This document shows, one piece after another, positions 9,367 to 17,932 of a DNA stretch of 55,156 bases. The stretch is from Rikenellaceae bacterium (GTDB taxonomy: Bacteria > Bacteroidota > Bacteroidia > Bacteroidales > Rikenellaceae). The position numbers were made by a program, and so were the translations under genes. Every line of letters starts with the position of its first letter. The stretch's first letter is position 1. Below the pieces are notes generated by a model, which did not search any database, had not been told where the DNA came from, and saw only the letters and a list, made by a program, of their open reading frames with translations. The stretch is from contig SUZS01000012.1 in NCBI GenBank assembly GCA_015059785.1, positions 1 through 55,156 of the forward strand, in the 5' to 3' direction.

Positions 9367-10239
9367 ATGGGCAAGAGATTGTTGTTGTTATATAATGTTC
9401 AGGCGGGTCGTGGAAAAATTCGCCGTAAGATGGATGCTTTAGAGCAGATATTTGTCGATGGGGGCTATGAGCCTATACCTAAGATGTTACGCTTCGGGCA
9501 GAATCCATTTGACGGGGAGGATGAGAATATTGACCTTGTGGTTGTTTGTGGTGGTGACGGCACGATAAACTATGTTGTCAATGCTATGCGCGCAAAGGGT
9601 CTTGACTATCCTCTCGGTATTATACCATCGGGTACGGCAAACGACTTTGCGGGGGCGATAGGTGTATCTTCGCGACCGCTGAAGGCTGCTCGGCAGATTG
9701 TTGAGGGTACTGAGCAGAGGGTAGATTTGGGTAGGGTAAATGAGTACTACTTTGTCAATATCTTCAGTTTTGGAATGTTTACTACAACATCTCAACATAC
9801 GCCTGAGAAGATTAAAAGACGCATTGGCAAGGCGGCATATCTTATTGAGGGCTCAAAGGAGCTTCATAATCGCGAGTTTATACCTCTCCACATTGTTCAC
9901 GATGGGGGAGAGTTGGATGTGGATAGTATGATGACCCTTGTCTTTAATGGCGAGACGGCGGGTCGTTTCCCTATAGCCCGAACAGCCTCTATAAGGGATG
10001 GACAGTTGGACCTTATGATAATGCGTAAGTGTGGTACTTTTGATGGCGCATGGGCTGCTGTACAGCTGCTTGTGGCGGGTAGGGAGAATGAGGATATAGT
10101 TCATATTCGCTCGTCAAAATTGACTATCACTTCGCCACTCTCGCCTCTTACAGATATGGACGGACAGCCGAGTGCGGAGTTCCCGCTTCAGATAGAGTGT
10201 CTGGCGGGCAATTTAAGAATTGTCGCACCGAAAAAATAA
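9367..10239 (+). CDS. Diacylglycerol kinase family protein
   Basis: 290 residues. The DAGK catalytic domain has VVVCGGDGTINYVVNAM near residue 60 and LGIIPSGTANDFAGAIG near 90, followed by a YegS/BmrU-type beta-sandwich C-terminal domain (QLDLMIMRKC, TDMDGQPS). It probably phosphorylates diacylglycerol or another membrane lipid at the cytoplasmic face. The start codon lies one base after the apbE stop, so the two are co-transcribed. The exact lipid substrate is unknown. Confidence 0.88.
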   Translation: MGKRLLLLYNVQAGRGKIRRKMDALEQIFVDGGYEPIPKMLRFGQNPFDGEDENIDLVVVCGGDGTINYVVNAMRAKGLDYPLGIIPSGTANDFAGAIGVSSRPLKAARQIVEGTEQRVDLGRVNEYYFVNIFSFGMFTTTSQHTPEKIKRRIGKAAYLIEGSKELHNREFIPLHIVHDGGELDVDSMMTLVFNGETAGRFPIARTASIRDGQLDLMIMRKCGTFDGAWAAVQLLVAGRENEDIVHIRSSKLTITSPLSPLTDMDGQPSAEFPLQIECLAGNLRIVAPKK

Positions 10240-10274
10240 TCTCGCTATAGTTTCATCTTTTCGCCATTAATTGC

Positions 10275-10282
10275 TATCTTTG
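10275..10282 (+). promoter_or_regulatory. -7 box of the glycosyltransferase operon
   Basis: TATCTTTG ends six bases before the ATG at 10289, so the transcript is probably leaderless or nearly so. It rules out the in-frame TTG at 10271. Confidence 0.7.
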
Positions 10283-10288
10283 CAACCT

Positions 10289-11440
10289 ATGAATTTGGTT
10301 AGAGATATAATTGTTGATGGGTACGGCATCGCGGCGGTGGTGCTGATGTTGTTTGTTGTTGTGCTTTTTATTGAGCAGGTAGTCTCACTGTGCAGGGGTA
10401 TGATCGTGGCAAAGTTTAAGCAGACCTCGCGCAAGCAGATACTGCAGGAGCAGCCTCCTATCTCCATTGTCGTGCCACTTTTTGGCGAGGATGAGGAGTA
10501 TCTGAAGGGGGATTTTCGCACACTACTTACGCAGAGTAATCAGCAGTATGAGGTGGTGGCTGTGTATGTGGGTAAGGAGGATGCGTACTATGCAACGCTC
10601 AAGCATATGCGTAAGTTCTTTAAGCATCTGAATACCATACAGATAGACTATACACCGCAGTATCCTATCACTATGCGTCTTGCGCTTAATATCGGCATTA
10701 AGTCGGCAACATACGAGCATATTGTTGTCACTACTCCTGAGACAAGCCTTACAACTCGCGACTGGGCTACATATATGGCACGCGGTTTTATGTATGGAGA
10801 TATTGTGTTGGGCTACTGTAATTGGGAGCGAAAGAGAGGTCTTATGAACCTCTTCTATCGCAAGTATCGCTTTAGTGAGGTTAGTAGATACCTTGCTCAG
10901 GCTATCCGTGGCCGTCAGTATGGAGCAGCGCGCAACTGTATGGGATTTACAAAGAGTCTCTACTTTGGTGTTCGCGGTTTTGACCACCTTGACCTTACCG
11001 CGGGCGAGGATGACCTTTTTATACAGAGAATAGCTACTAAGGATAATGTCTCGGTGTTGCTCACTCCAAATGCACACTGCTGTGAGCAATCACCATATTC
11101 GTTTAGCAACTGGCTTACAGAGATATACCGACAGGGTCAGACTCGCCAGTACTATACTCAGCAGGCGCGAAATGATGAGGGTTGCACGATGCTTTGCCGA
11201 TTGTCCTTCTTTGTTGCAGCTATAGGGGCTATAGTGGTTCTGCCGTTAGAGTTTAAGATACTCTCGGCACTGCTGCTCATTGTGCGCTATATTGTTATGG
11301 GCGTTGCAAATCGTAAGATAGCTAAGCGAGTAGGCGAGAGGGGTATTGCGGCTTGGGACCCGATATTTGACTTTATAGAGCCGTGGGTGCGATTTATAGT
11401 TCGTGCAACACAGCGCGAGCGCATAAGCGTATGGAGATAA
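10289..11440 (+). CDS. Membrane glycosyltransferase, family 2
   Basis: 383 residues with an N-terminal membrane segment, then a GT-A domain (PISIVVPLFGED at about residue 53, with later AGEDDLF and the QxxRQ-like element RQGQTRQYY), and C-terminal hydrophobic segments. It probably transfers a sugar from a nucleotide sugar to a lipid or polysaccharide acceptor at the inner membrane; the product cannot be named. It is the first gene of a four-gene operon; its last ten bases overlap the start of the sigma factor gene. Confidence 0.8.
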   Translation: MNLVRDIIVDGYGIAAVVLMLFVVVLFIEQVVSLCRGMIVAKFKQTSRKQILQEQPPISIVVPLFGEDEEYLKGDFRTLLTQSNQQYEVVAVYVGKEDAYYATLKHMRKFFKHLNTIQIDYTPQYPITMRLALNIGIKSATYEHIVVTTPETSLTTRDWATYMARGFMYGDIVLGYCNWERKRGLMNLFYRKYRFSEVSRYLAQAIRGRQYGAARNCMGFTKSLYFGVRGFDHLDLTAGEDDLFIQRIATKDNVSVLLTPNAHCCEQSPYSFSNWLTEIYRQGQTRQYYTQQARNDEGCTMLCRLSFFVAAIGAIVVLPLEFKILSALLLIVRYIVMGVANRKIAKRVGERGIAAWDPIFDFIEPWVRFIVRATQRERISVWR

Positions 11441-12021
11441 GAGATTATAGGTCGTTAGATGACCGCGCATTAGTAAAACTTGTGGTTGAAGGCGATAGTA
11501 GAGCCTTTGAGCCACTCTTTATGCGCCATAAAGATACTATCTACGCTATGCTTGTCAAAAGGGCAACAAATAGTGACGATGTGGACGACCTGCTTCAGGA
11601 GGCCTTTATGAAGGCTTTTGTCAATATAAATCGCTATAACCCAGACTACGACTTTGGTGCTTGGATATGCACCATTGCAAAGAATACCTTTGTGGATTTC
11701 AACCGCTCACGCCGTAATAAGGCGCTCAATCCTGAGAATAATCTACCCCTTGAGAGCCGTTGTACAACAAATGCGCAGGCCGCATCGCCAACCCCTGAGG
11801 AGAGTATTATCAATGCTCAGCAACGCGCGCAGATAGAGCGATATATAGCCACCCTGCCAGAGGATTACCGCGAACTGTTTGTTCTCCGCTTTATTGAGGA
11901 GTATACCTATGAGGAGATTGCCGAGGCTCTACAGATGAAGCTCGGAACGGTTAAGACCCGCATTTTCCGTGTTCGCGCAATGATGTGCAAACTTATTACC
12001 GATGGCGATAAAACAGAGTAA
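11431..12021 (+). CDS. ECF-type sigma-70 family RNA polymerase sigma factor
   Basis: 196 residues. Region 2 (FEPLFMRHKDTIYAMLVKR, then DVDDLLQEAFMKAF and GAWICTIAKNTFVDFNR) and region 4 (LPEDYRELFVLRFIEEYTYEEIAEAL, GTVKTRIFRVR) are complete. The ATG at 11431 lies inside the end of the glycosyltransferase gene, indicating coupling. No anti-sigma gene lies next to it: the following genes are rsmG and a phosphoesterase. It may be controlled elsewhere or act as a constitutive sigma factor. Confidence 0.92.
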   Translation: MEIRDYRSLDDRALVKLVVEGDSRAFEPLFMRHKDTIYAMLVKRATNSDDVDDLLQEAFMKAFVNINRYNPDYDFGAWICTIAKNTFVDFNRSRRNKALNPENNLPLESRCTTNAQAASPTPEESIINAQQRAQIERYIATLPEDYRELFVLRFIEEYTYEEIAEALQMKLGTVKTRIFRVRAMMCKLITDGDKTE

Positions 12022-12023
12022 CT

Positions 12024-12656
12024 ATGTACACCTCGCAACTCATATTTGACTATTTTCCTAATCTGACAGAGAGACAGAAGGTGCAGTTTACAGCTCTATA
12101 TGATGCCTATGCAGAGTGGAATGCAAAGATAAATGTTATCTCGCGCAAGGACTTTGATAGTCTCTACCTTAAGCATGTGCTCCACTCGCTTGCTATTGCC
12201 CGCGTATGCACATTCAATAGTGGCGCAAGGGTCGTTGATGTGGGCTGTGGAGGCGGTTTTCCGAGTGTGCCATTAGCAATTCTCTTTCCCAATGTGCAGT
12301 TTACGGCGGTAGACTCTATCGGTAAGAAGATTACCGTTGTCAAGGGGGTGTGTAGCACGGTCGGTATAGAGAATCTTACTGCCATAAATGCCCGTGTGGA
12401 GAGTATAGCCGAGAATTTTGACTTTGTAGTCTCTCGTGCCGTAACTGATATGAGCACTTTTGTCGGCTGGGTGTGGCGTAAGATTGAGCGGGGAGATGCT
12501 GCTGGCTCACTGCCAAACGGAGTACTGTACCTTAAGGGTGGAGACCTTACAGCCGAGCTTGCGGCAACAAAGATGGAGTGGCAGAGATATAATATTTCTG
12601 ACTTTTTTAAGGAGGAGTTTTTCGAGACTAAACAGGTGGTATATTGCTCAAAATGA
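12024..12656 (+). CDS. rsmG: 16S rRNA (guanine527-N7)-methyltransferase
   Basis: 210 residues, typical for RsmG/GidB. The SAM-binding motif VDVGCGGGFPSVPLAI, the N-terminal YNAKINVIS-like segment (WNAKINVISRKD) and VVSRAV are diagnostic. The enzyme methylates G527 in the decoding region of 16S rRNA. It starts two bases after the sigma factor gene, and its stop overlaps the next start by four bases. Confidence 0.95.
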   Translation: MYTSQLIFDYFPNLTERQKVQFTALYDAYAEWNAKINVISRKDFDSLYLKHVLHSLAIARVCTFNSGARVVDVGCGGGFPSVPLAILFPNVQFTAVDSIGKKITVVKGVCSTVGIENLTAINARVESIAENFDFVVSRAVTDMSTFVGWVWRKIERGDAAGSLPNGVLYLKGGDLTAELAATKMEWQRYNISDFFKEEFFETKQVVYCSK

Positions 12657-14293
12657 GACGATTAGTTGTTTTGCTTTTGTTGTCCTTTTCTGTGGTTGCT
12701 AACCTCTGGGCAAAAAGGGATGTTGTGGGCAGTAAGGATGCCAATGTGGTGGGTGTTGTTACTTGTGACGGCAAGCCTATGGAGGGTGTGCTTGTGAGTG
12801 ACGGCGCGCTCTTTGCTCGCACAGATAGCCTTGGCGTCTACTCGCTCGCCTCGCTAAAGTACTACGGCTCGGTCTTCGTTATCACCCCATCGGGCTATGA
12901 GCCGACAACGCGAAGAGGTAATATCCCGCAGTTCTGGGCACCACTTGAGCAGGATAAACTGCAAAAGGTTGAGCGTCACGACTTTACACTTCGTAAGGTG
13001 GATAATACTCGCCACCGAATGATTTTTACGGCTGATATGCACATAAGTGCCAGAAACGACGATATGTTGCAGTTCAAGCGCACCTGTCTACCCGCCCTTC
13101 GCCGTGCTGCGGCCGTTAAGGATAGCATTCCGGTATACTCGGTAATCCTTGGCGATTTGTGCCGTAACGACTCGTGGTACTCGCAGGATATTGACCCTTC
13201 GGATGTTGTTCGTCTGATGTCTACAATTGGCTATCCAGCAATGTTTTACACCGTTATGGGTGAGAATGAGTATGACGGAGCAGTCCCTGCAGGGATTCTT
13301 ACAGACCACGACGCATCGAAGCTTTACGCTACAACTTGCGCACCGCGTTTTTACTCATTTAACATCGGTCAGGTGCACTATGTGGTGTTAGATAACACTT
13401 TTTTCAAGAACGAGGCGGGAGATGGAAAGTATCCAACGGAGGTTGTGGGCAAGCGAAACTACGACCGCCGTGTGAGCGCCGACTGCCTTGCTTGGCTACG
13501 CCGTGACCTTGAGTATGTTGAGGATAAGAGTACGCCAATAGTGGTCTGTATGCACCATAGCGTTGTTAGGATGTCCAACAAGGGAAAACTTATCAAGGCT
13601 CTGTCAAAGGCTGAAGATACCGACTCGCTTGTCAGCTGCTTTAGCGACTTTAGCTCCGTAAGATTTGTTACAGCGCATATCCACCGCCGCCGAATTTCAC
13701 AACCTAAGGAGCTGAAGAATATTACAGAGCATACCGTAACATCACTCTCTGGAAATAACTGGGAGACAGGCTATAACGGCTTTCCGCATATCTGTAGTGA
13801 TGGTAGCCCAGCGGGCTTTGAGCTCTTTGACTACAACGGTAGAGAACTTAAGTGGCAGTTCTGCCCTGTGGGGGATGAGACTCTGCCTTTCCGCCTCTAC
13901 GATATGCGCAAGGTGGGCGAGCAGTACCGAGGCGATGTGGATATTCAGAATATGCTGCGCGCATACCCAGGCAAGCGAATGAACTATGGCGATGAGTCAT
14001 ATGCCGACTATGTCTACATAAACTACTGGTGCGAGGAGCCAGGCTCAAAGCTTGAGGTGTGGGACGATACAAAGCAACTCAAGGTGCGCCGCATATACCA
14101 CGACGACCCAATCTACACCCGCGCCACAACAGTTATCCGCCATAAAAATGCCCGCGGCAGAAAGCTCACAGTTGGCCGCAACAACTCTCAGCACCTCTTC
14201 CGCGTCAAAACCGACAGCACATCTACACACCTGCGTGTCCGAGCGGTGGATGGTTTTGGGCGTGAGACCGCAGATACCCTATTTTTGTTGTGA
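12653..14293 (+). CDS. Secreted calcineurin-like metallophosphoesterase
   Basis: 546 residues with a signal peptide (about 1-20, ending LWAK). An N-terminal beta-sandwich domain (about 30-110) precedes a metallophosphatase core: FTADMH, VILGDLCRND, MGENEYDG (the usual GNHD is altered to GEN), CMHHS and TAHIH. A beta-rich C-terminal domain follows (about 390-546). This three-part order is that of Bacteroidales calcineurin-like phosphoesterases with metallophos_N and C-terminal domains. The substrate is unknown; a periplasmic phosphodiesterase is likely. The ATG overlaps the rsmG stop (ATGA). Element A2 begins at its stop codon. Confidence 0.85.
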   Translation: MRRLVVLLLLSFSVVANLWAKRDVVGSKDANVVGVVTCDGKPMEGVLVSDGALFARTDSLGVYSLASLKYYGSVFVITPSGYEPTTRRGNIPQFWAPLEQDKLQKVERHDFTLRKVDNTRHRMIFTADMHISARNDDMLQFKRTCLPALRRAAAVKDSIPVYSVILGDLCRNDSWYSQDIDPSDVVRLMSTIGYPAMFYTVMGENEYDGAVPAGILTDHDASKLYATTCAPRFYSFNIGQVHYVVLDNTFFKNEAGDGKYPTEVVGKRNYDRRVSADCLAWLRRDLEYVEDKSTPIVVCMHHSVVRMSNKGKLIKALSKAEDTDSLVSCFSDFSSVRFVTAHIHRRRISQPKELKNITEHTVTSLSGNNWETGYNGFPHICSDGSPAGFELFDYNGRELKWQFCPVGDETLPFRLYDMRKVGEQYRGDVDIQNMLRAYPGKRMNYGDESYADYVYINYWCEEPGSKLEVWDDTKQLKVRRIYHDDPIYTRATTVIRHKNARGRKLTVGRNNSQHLFRVKTDSTSTHLRVRAVDGFGRETADTLFLL

Positions 14294-14421
14294 TTTTGTT
14301 GTGAAAAGGCAGCATTTGCTGCCGCTAACGAGAAAAATTGTCTTGGCTGTACGTTTTGAGTACTATCCTACGCCAATTTTTCTCGCCTAGCGTTGCAACT
14401 ACTACCTTTTGACGACAAAAT
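14293..14421 (+). repeat. Family A element, copy A2
   Basis: Outer arms ATTTTGTTGTGAAAAGG and CCTTTTGACGACAAAAT pair with two mismatches. Hairpin one is GGCAGC-ATTT-GCTGCC. The conserved CGCTAAC is followed by a stem GAGAAAAATTG / CAATTTTTCTC that is perfect and unlike the stems of other copies, then GCCTAGCGTTG. The loop holds CTGTAC...GTACTATCC. Confidence 0.8.
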
Positions 14422-14427
14422 AGACTT

Positions 14428-14519
14428 TTATTAAGGAGGTTAGTGAGTTTAGGGAGATTAGGGAAATTAGTAAAAATCCCTAACCTCATTAAACTCCTTA
14501 ATCTCACTAAATTCTCTGT
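14428..14519. repeat. Family C nine-base-period array, head to head
   Basis: This is the clearest copy. TTAAGGAGG, TTAGTGAGT, TTAGGGAGA, TTAGGGAAA, TTAGTAAAA run at exact 9-base steps. The mirrored arm then has CCTAACCTC, ATTAAACTC, CTTAATCTC, ACTAAATTC. The array fills the region between A2 and the tgt promoter. Confidence 0.75.
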
Positions 14520-14580
14520 TCTGCGTCAGCTATCCGAAGGCAAGCCAGCGGCTATATTTTGCTATAAGCAAAATAATCAC

Positions 14581-14588
14581 TATCTTTG
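14581..14588 (+). promoter_or_regulatory. -7 box of tgt operon
   Basis: TATCTTTG ends six bases before the tgt ATG (14595), so the message is probably leaderless. It precedes a six-gene operon running to 21699. Confidence 0.75.
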
Positions 14589-14594
14589 CGCGTT

Positions 14595-15725
14595 ATGAAG
14601 TTTACATTAGAGCATACTGACAGACAGAGCAAGGCGCGTGCTGGCGAGATAGTGACTGATCACGGAGTGATTAAGACCCCTATTTTTATGCCTGTGGGCA
14701 CTGCTGCGGCGATGAAGGGTATTTTTCATCGCGACCTTAAGGATGAGGTTAAGGCGCAGATAATCCTTGCAAATACATATCATCTCTACCTGCGTCCAGG
14801 TATGGAGATTATTGAGCAGGCGGGTGGCGTACACCGCTTTTCGTCGTGGGATGGGCCTATGCTGACAGATAGTGGCGGTTTTCAGGTCTTCTCGCTTGCG
14901 GCGTGTCGCAAACTTAAGGAGGAGGGTTGTCATTTCCAGTCGCACATTGACGGCTCACGACATCTCTTTACCCCTGAGAGTGTTATAGATACCGAGCGTA
15001 CTATTGGCGCCGATATTATGATGGCCTTTGACGAGTGTCCTCCTGGGGATGCGCCGAAGGAGTATGCAGCCAAGTCGTTGGCCCTTACTGAGCGTTGGCT
15101 TGACCGCTGTTTTAACCAGTATCACAAAACTCAGCCTAAGTATGGACACTATCAGTCGCTCTTTCCGATTGTTCAGGGCTGTGGTTATGCAGACCTTAGA
15201 GCCAAGGCTGCCGAGAATGTTCTGCAGTACAATGCTGACGGATATGCTATTGGAGGTCTTGCTGTGGGCGAGCCTACGGAGGTTATGTATGCGATGATTG
15301 AGGTTGTAAATGCTATTCTTCCGACAGATAAGCCTCGCTACCTTATGGGTGTGGGTACGCCGATAAATATCCTTGAGGGTATTGCTCGCGGAGTGGATAT
15401 GTTTGACTGCGTAATGCCTACGCGCAATGGTCGCAATGGGCAGCTATTTACCTCTGAGGGTGTTATCAATATCCGCAACAAGAAGTGGGAGAACGACTTT
15501 TCGCCTATTGACCCCGCTGGAACTACCTTTGTGGATAAACAGTATACCAAGGCCTATCTCCACCACCTTGTTGTCTGTGGCGAGATGTTGGCGGCGCAGA
15601 TTGCCTCGCTGCATAATACGGGCTTCTACCTCTGGCTTGTGGGTCAGGCGCGTGAGCATATTATCGCTGGAGACTTTAGCGTGTGGAAGGATATGATGAT
15701 AGAGAAATTGTCAAGAAGATTGTAG
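14595..15725 (+). CDS. tgt: Queuine/preQ1 tRNA-ribosyltransferase
   Basis: 376 residues. It exchanges G34 of GUN-anticodon tRNAs for a 7-deazaguanine (preQ1 or queuine). TGT motifs include TPIFMPVGT, DSGGFQVFSL, GGLAVGEP and the nucleophile region GVDMFDCVMPTRNGR (Asp271). The usual zinc site C-x-C-x2-C before YLHHL is absent: the segment reads DPAGTTFVDKQYTKAYLHHL, with Gly, Thr and Asp where cysteines are expected, while the distal His (SLHN) remains. Substrate choice cannot be told. I chose the ATG at 14595 because the -7 box overlaps the upstream TTG. One base separates it from lptF/G. Confidence 0.93.
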   Translation: MKFTLEHTDRQSKARAGEIVTDHGVIKTPIFMPVGTAAAMKGIFHRDLKDEVKAQIILANTYHLYLRPGMEIIEQAGGVHRFSSWDGPMLTDSGGFQVFSLAACRKLKEEGCHFQSHIDGSRHLFTPESVIDTERTIGADIMMAFDECPPGDAPKEYAAKSLALTERWLDRCFNQYHKTQPKYGHYQSLFPIVQGCGYADLRAKAAENVLQYNADGYAIGGLAVGEPTEVMYAMIEVVNAILPTDKPRYLMGVGTPINILEGIARGVDMFDCVMPTRNGRNGQLFTSEGVINIRNKKWENDFSPIDPAGTTFVDKQYTKAYLHHLVVCGEMLAAQIASLHNTGFYLWLVGQAREHIIAGDFSVWKDMMIEKLSRRL

Positions 15726-15726
15726 T

Positions 15727-16857
15727 ATGTCAATGTTACCGCAGTATAACAAGAAGCCGTCGTGGTTTCCAGGCTTCAAGATTTTGGATAGGTATATTCT
15801 GGGCAAGTTTGTCGGAACATATCTCTTTGCCATTGCGATGATTATTGTCATTGTGGTGGTGTTTGACTATGTGGAGAAGGTGGACGACTTTATCCAGATG
15901 CAGGCACCTGTGAAGGCGATAATCTTTGATTACTACTTTAAGTTTGTGCCATTTTTCATAAACCAGTTCTCGGCACTCTTTACCTTTATTGCAGTAATCT
16001 TCTTTACCTCAAAGCTTGCGTACCAGACCGAGATTGTTGCTATGCTCTCGGGCGGAATGTCGTTCCGAAGGCTTATGTGGCCATATTTTCTGGGTGCGCT
16101 CTTTATCACCGCGCTCTCGTTGCTGCTCAGTCTGTGGATTATCCCGATGACACAGAAGGATTGTGTGGCCTTTGAGCAGAAGTATATCGCCCGCCGTGTG
16201 CGTGAGCAGTATGACCGCCATATATACCGTCAGGTTGAGCCTGGAAAGTTTGCCTATATCCGAGGCTTTAGCAAGAATACCTCTGTAGCCTCGTTCTTTG
16301 CTCTTGAGCAGTACGAGGGTAGTACTATGGTGGGAGCTTTGGAGGCTTCAGATGTTAAGTTTGACCCGCAGAGCAAGCACTGGACAGCTCAGCGATATAT
16401 CACCCGAACATTTGACGACAAGGGCGATGAGACCTTCACTCAGCATCGTAACCTTGATACGGTAATCAACCTCGATGTTGTGGAGCTGGGCCGACTGACC
16501 GAGTTTTTGACGACGATGAACATTGTTGAGCTGAACGACTTCTTGGCTCAGCAGCGAGACAAAGGCTCTGATAGCATCCGCCAGATTGAGGTTGAGCGTC
16601 ATATCCGCTTCTCATATCCATTTGGAACATTTATCTTGACTCTTATCGGCGTGGCTCTCTCCTCACGCAAGGTGCGTGGTGGTACGGGTCTGCATATCGG
16701 TATAGGTATTACCCTCTGCTTCTCCTATATTATGCTCACGCGAGTGTTTGAGGAGTTTGCTAAGGGCGGTAGTATGCCTACAATGATTGCTGTATGGTTG
16801 CCAAATATAATTTTCCTCATTATTGGTATCTATCTCTATCGTAAAGCACCTAAGTAG
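15727..16857 (+). CDS. LptF/LptG family LPS-export permease
   Basis: 376 residues. Three hydrophobic segments in the first 130 residues, a periplasmic jellyroll-like domain (about 140-270) and three C-terminal segments match YjgP/YjgQ (LptF/G). These form the membrane part of the LptB2FG transporter that lifts LPS from the inner membrane. The N-terminal segment FKILDRYILGKFVGTYL is the conserved coupling helix region. A nearby in-frame ATG at 15733 is an alternative start. The gene cannot be assigned to LptF or LptG specifically. Confidence 0.88.
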   Translation: MSMLPQYNKKPSWFPGFKILDRYILGKFVGTYLFAIAMIIVIVVVFDYVEKVDDFIQMQAPVKAIIFDYYFKFVPFFINQFSALFTFIAVIFFTSKLAYQTEIVAMLSGGMSFRRLMWPYFLGALFITALSLLLSLWIIPMTQKDCVAFEQKYIARRVREQYDRHIYRQVEPGKFAYIRGFSKNTSVASFFALEQYEGSTMVGALEASDVKFDPQSKHWTAQRYITRTFDDKGDETFTQHRNLDTVINLDVVELGRLTEFLTTMNIVELNDFLAQQRDKGSDSIRQIEVERHIRFSYPFGTFILTLIGVALSSRKVRGGTGLHIGIGITLCFSYIMLTRVFEEFAKGGSMPTMIAVWLPNIIFLIIGIYLYRKAPK

Positions 16858-16858
16858 T

Positions 16859-17929
16859 ATGGCTGTAGCAGATATAATTTCAAAAGTAGAGGCGGGTGGC
16901 AGATTGACCTTCTCTGAGGCTCTTGAGTTGTGGAAAGAGGCTCCGCTGTGGCAACTCTCACAACTTGCACTGAGGGTTAAGCGAGAGAAGAGTGGCGACA
17001 AGGTATACTACAACCGCAACTTTCACCTTGAGCCGACAAATGTCTGCCAGTTTGAGTGTAAGTTCTGCTCTTACCGCCGAGGCGAGGGAGAAGAGGGCTC
17101 GTGGGACTATACTATGGATGAGGTACTTGATATTGTCCGCCAGCGTAAGGATAGTGGTGCTACGGAGATACATATTGTGGGTGGAGTACACCCTACGCAC
17201 GATTTGTACTACTATGCAGATATGATTCGCCGCATAAAGCAGATTATGCCTCAGGCAGTAGTGAAGGCCTTTACGGCCGTTGAGCTGAACTATATGATCT
17301 CCAAGGCGGATCTTACGACAGTTGAGGGACTACAACTGCTTAAGGATGCAGGTATGGAGTCTATACCAGGAGGTGGAGCGGAGATTTTTGCTCCTGAAAT
17401 TCGCACAAAGATTTGCCCGCAGAAGGGTAGTGCTGAGCAGTGGTTGGACTTGCACCGCGCAGCGCACAGCATAGGCATTGATAGCAACGCCACGATGCTT
17501 TATGGGCATATTGAGAGCGTTGAGCATCGCATAGACCACCTTATGCGCCTCAGAGAGCTGCAGGACGAGACGGGTGGCATAAATGCCTTTATACCGCTCA
17601 AGTATCGCAGTGCAAATAACTCTTTGAGCTATCTTGGCGAGACTTCTGTTACAGACGACCTTAGGACACTTGCTATGAGCCGACTGATTCTTGATAACAT
17701 TGAGCATATCAAGGCCTACTGGGTTATGTACGGCAAGACTACGACAGAGCTTGCGTTAGCCTTTGGCGCGGACGATATTGACGGAACGATAGACGACTCA
17801 ACAAAGATATACTCTATGGCGGGAGCGGATGATACTCGTCCAACGATGAGCATTGAGGATATTGTTCGTATATGTAGCAATGCAGGCTTTGTGGCCGTTG
17901 AGAGAGATACACATTATAACCAGATATAG
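16859..17929 (+). CDS. mqnE: Aminofutalosine synthase (radical SAM)
   Basis: 356 residues. The radical SAM cluster motif C-x3-C-x2-C is CQFECKFC near residue 63, followed by YRRGEGEEG. GGVHP, ESIPGGGAEIF and HRIDHLMRLRELQDETGGINAFIPL match MqnE, which joins SAM with 3-[(1-carboxyvinyl)oxy]benzoate in the futalosine route to menaquinone. CofH/MqnC paralogues are the main alternatives, but the end region fits MqnE better. The ATG at 16859 lies one base after the previous stop, so I prefer it to the in-frame start at 16823. Confidence 0.88.
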   Translation: MAVADIISKVEAGGRLTFSEALELWKEAPLWQLSQLALRVKREKSGDKVYYNRNFHLEPTNVCQFECKFCSYRRGEGEEGSWDYTMDEVLDIVRQRKDSGATEIHIVGGVHPTHDLYYYADMIRRIKQIMPQAVVKAFTAVELNYMISKADLTTVEGLQLLKDAGMESIPGGGAEIFAPEIRTKICPQKGSAEQWLDLHRAAHSIGIDSNATMLYGHIESVEHRIDHLMRLRELQDETGGINAFIPLKYRSANNSLSYLGETSVTDDLRTLAMSRLILDNIEHIKAYWVMYGKTTTELALAFGADDIDGTIDDSTKIYSMAGADDTRPTMSIEDIVRICSNAGFVAVERDTHYNQI

Positions 17930-17932
17930 ACT

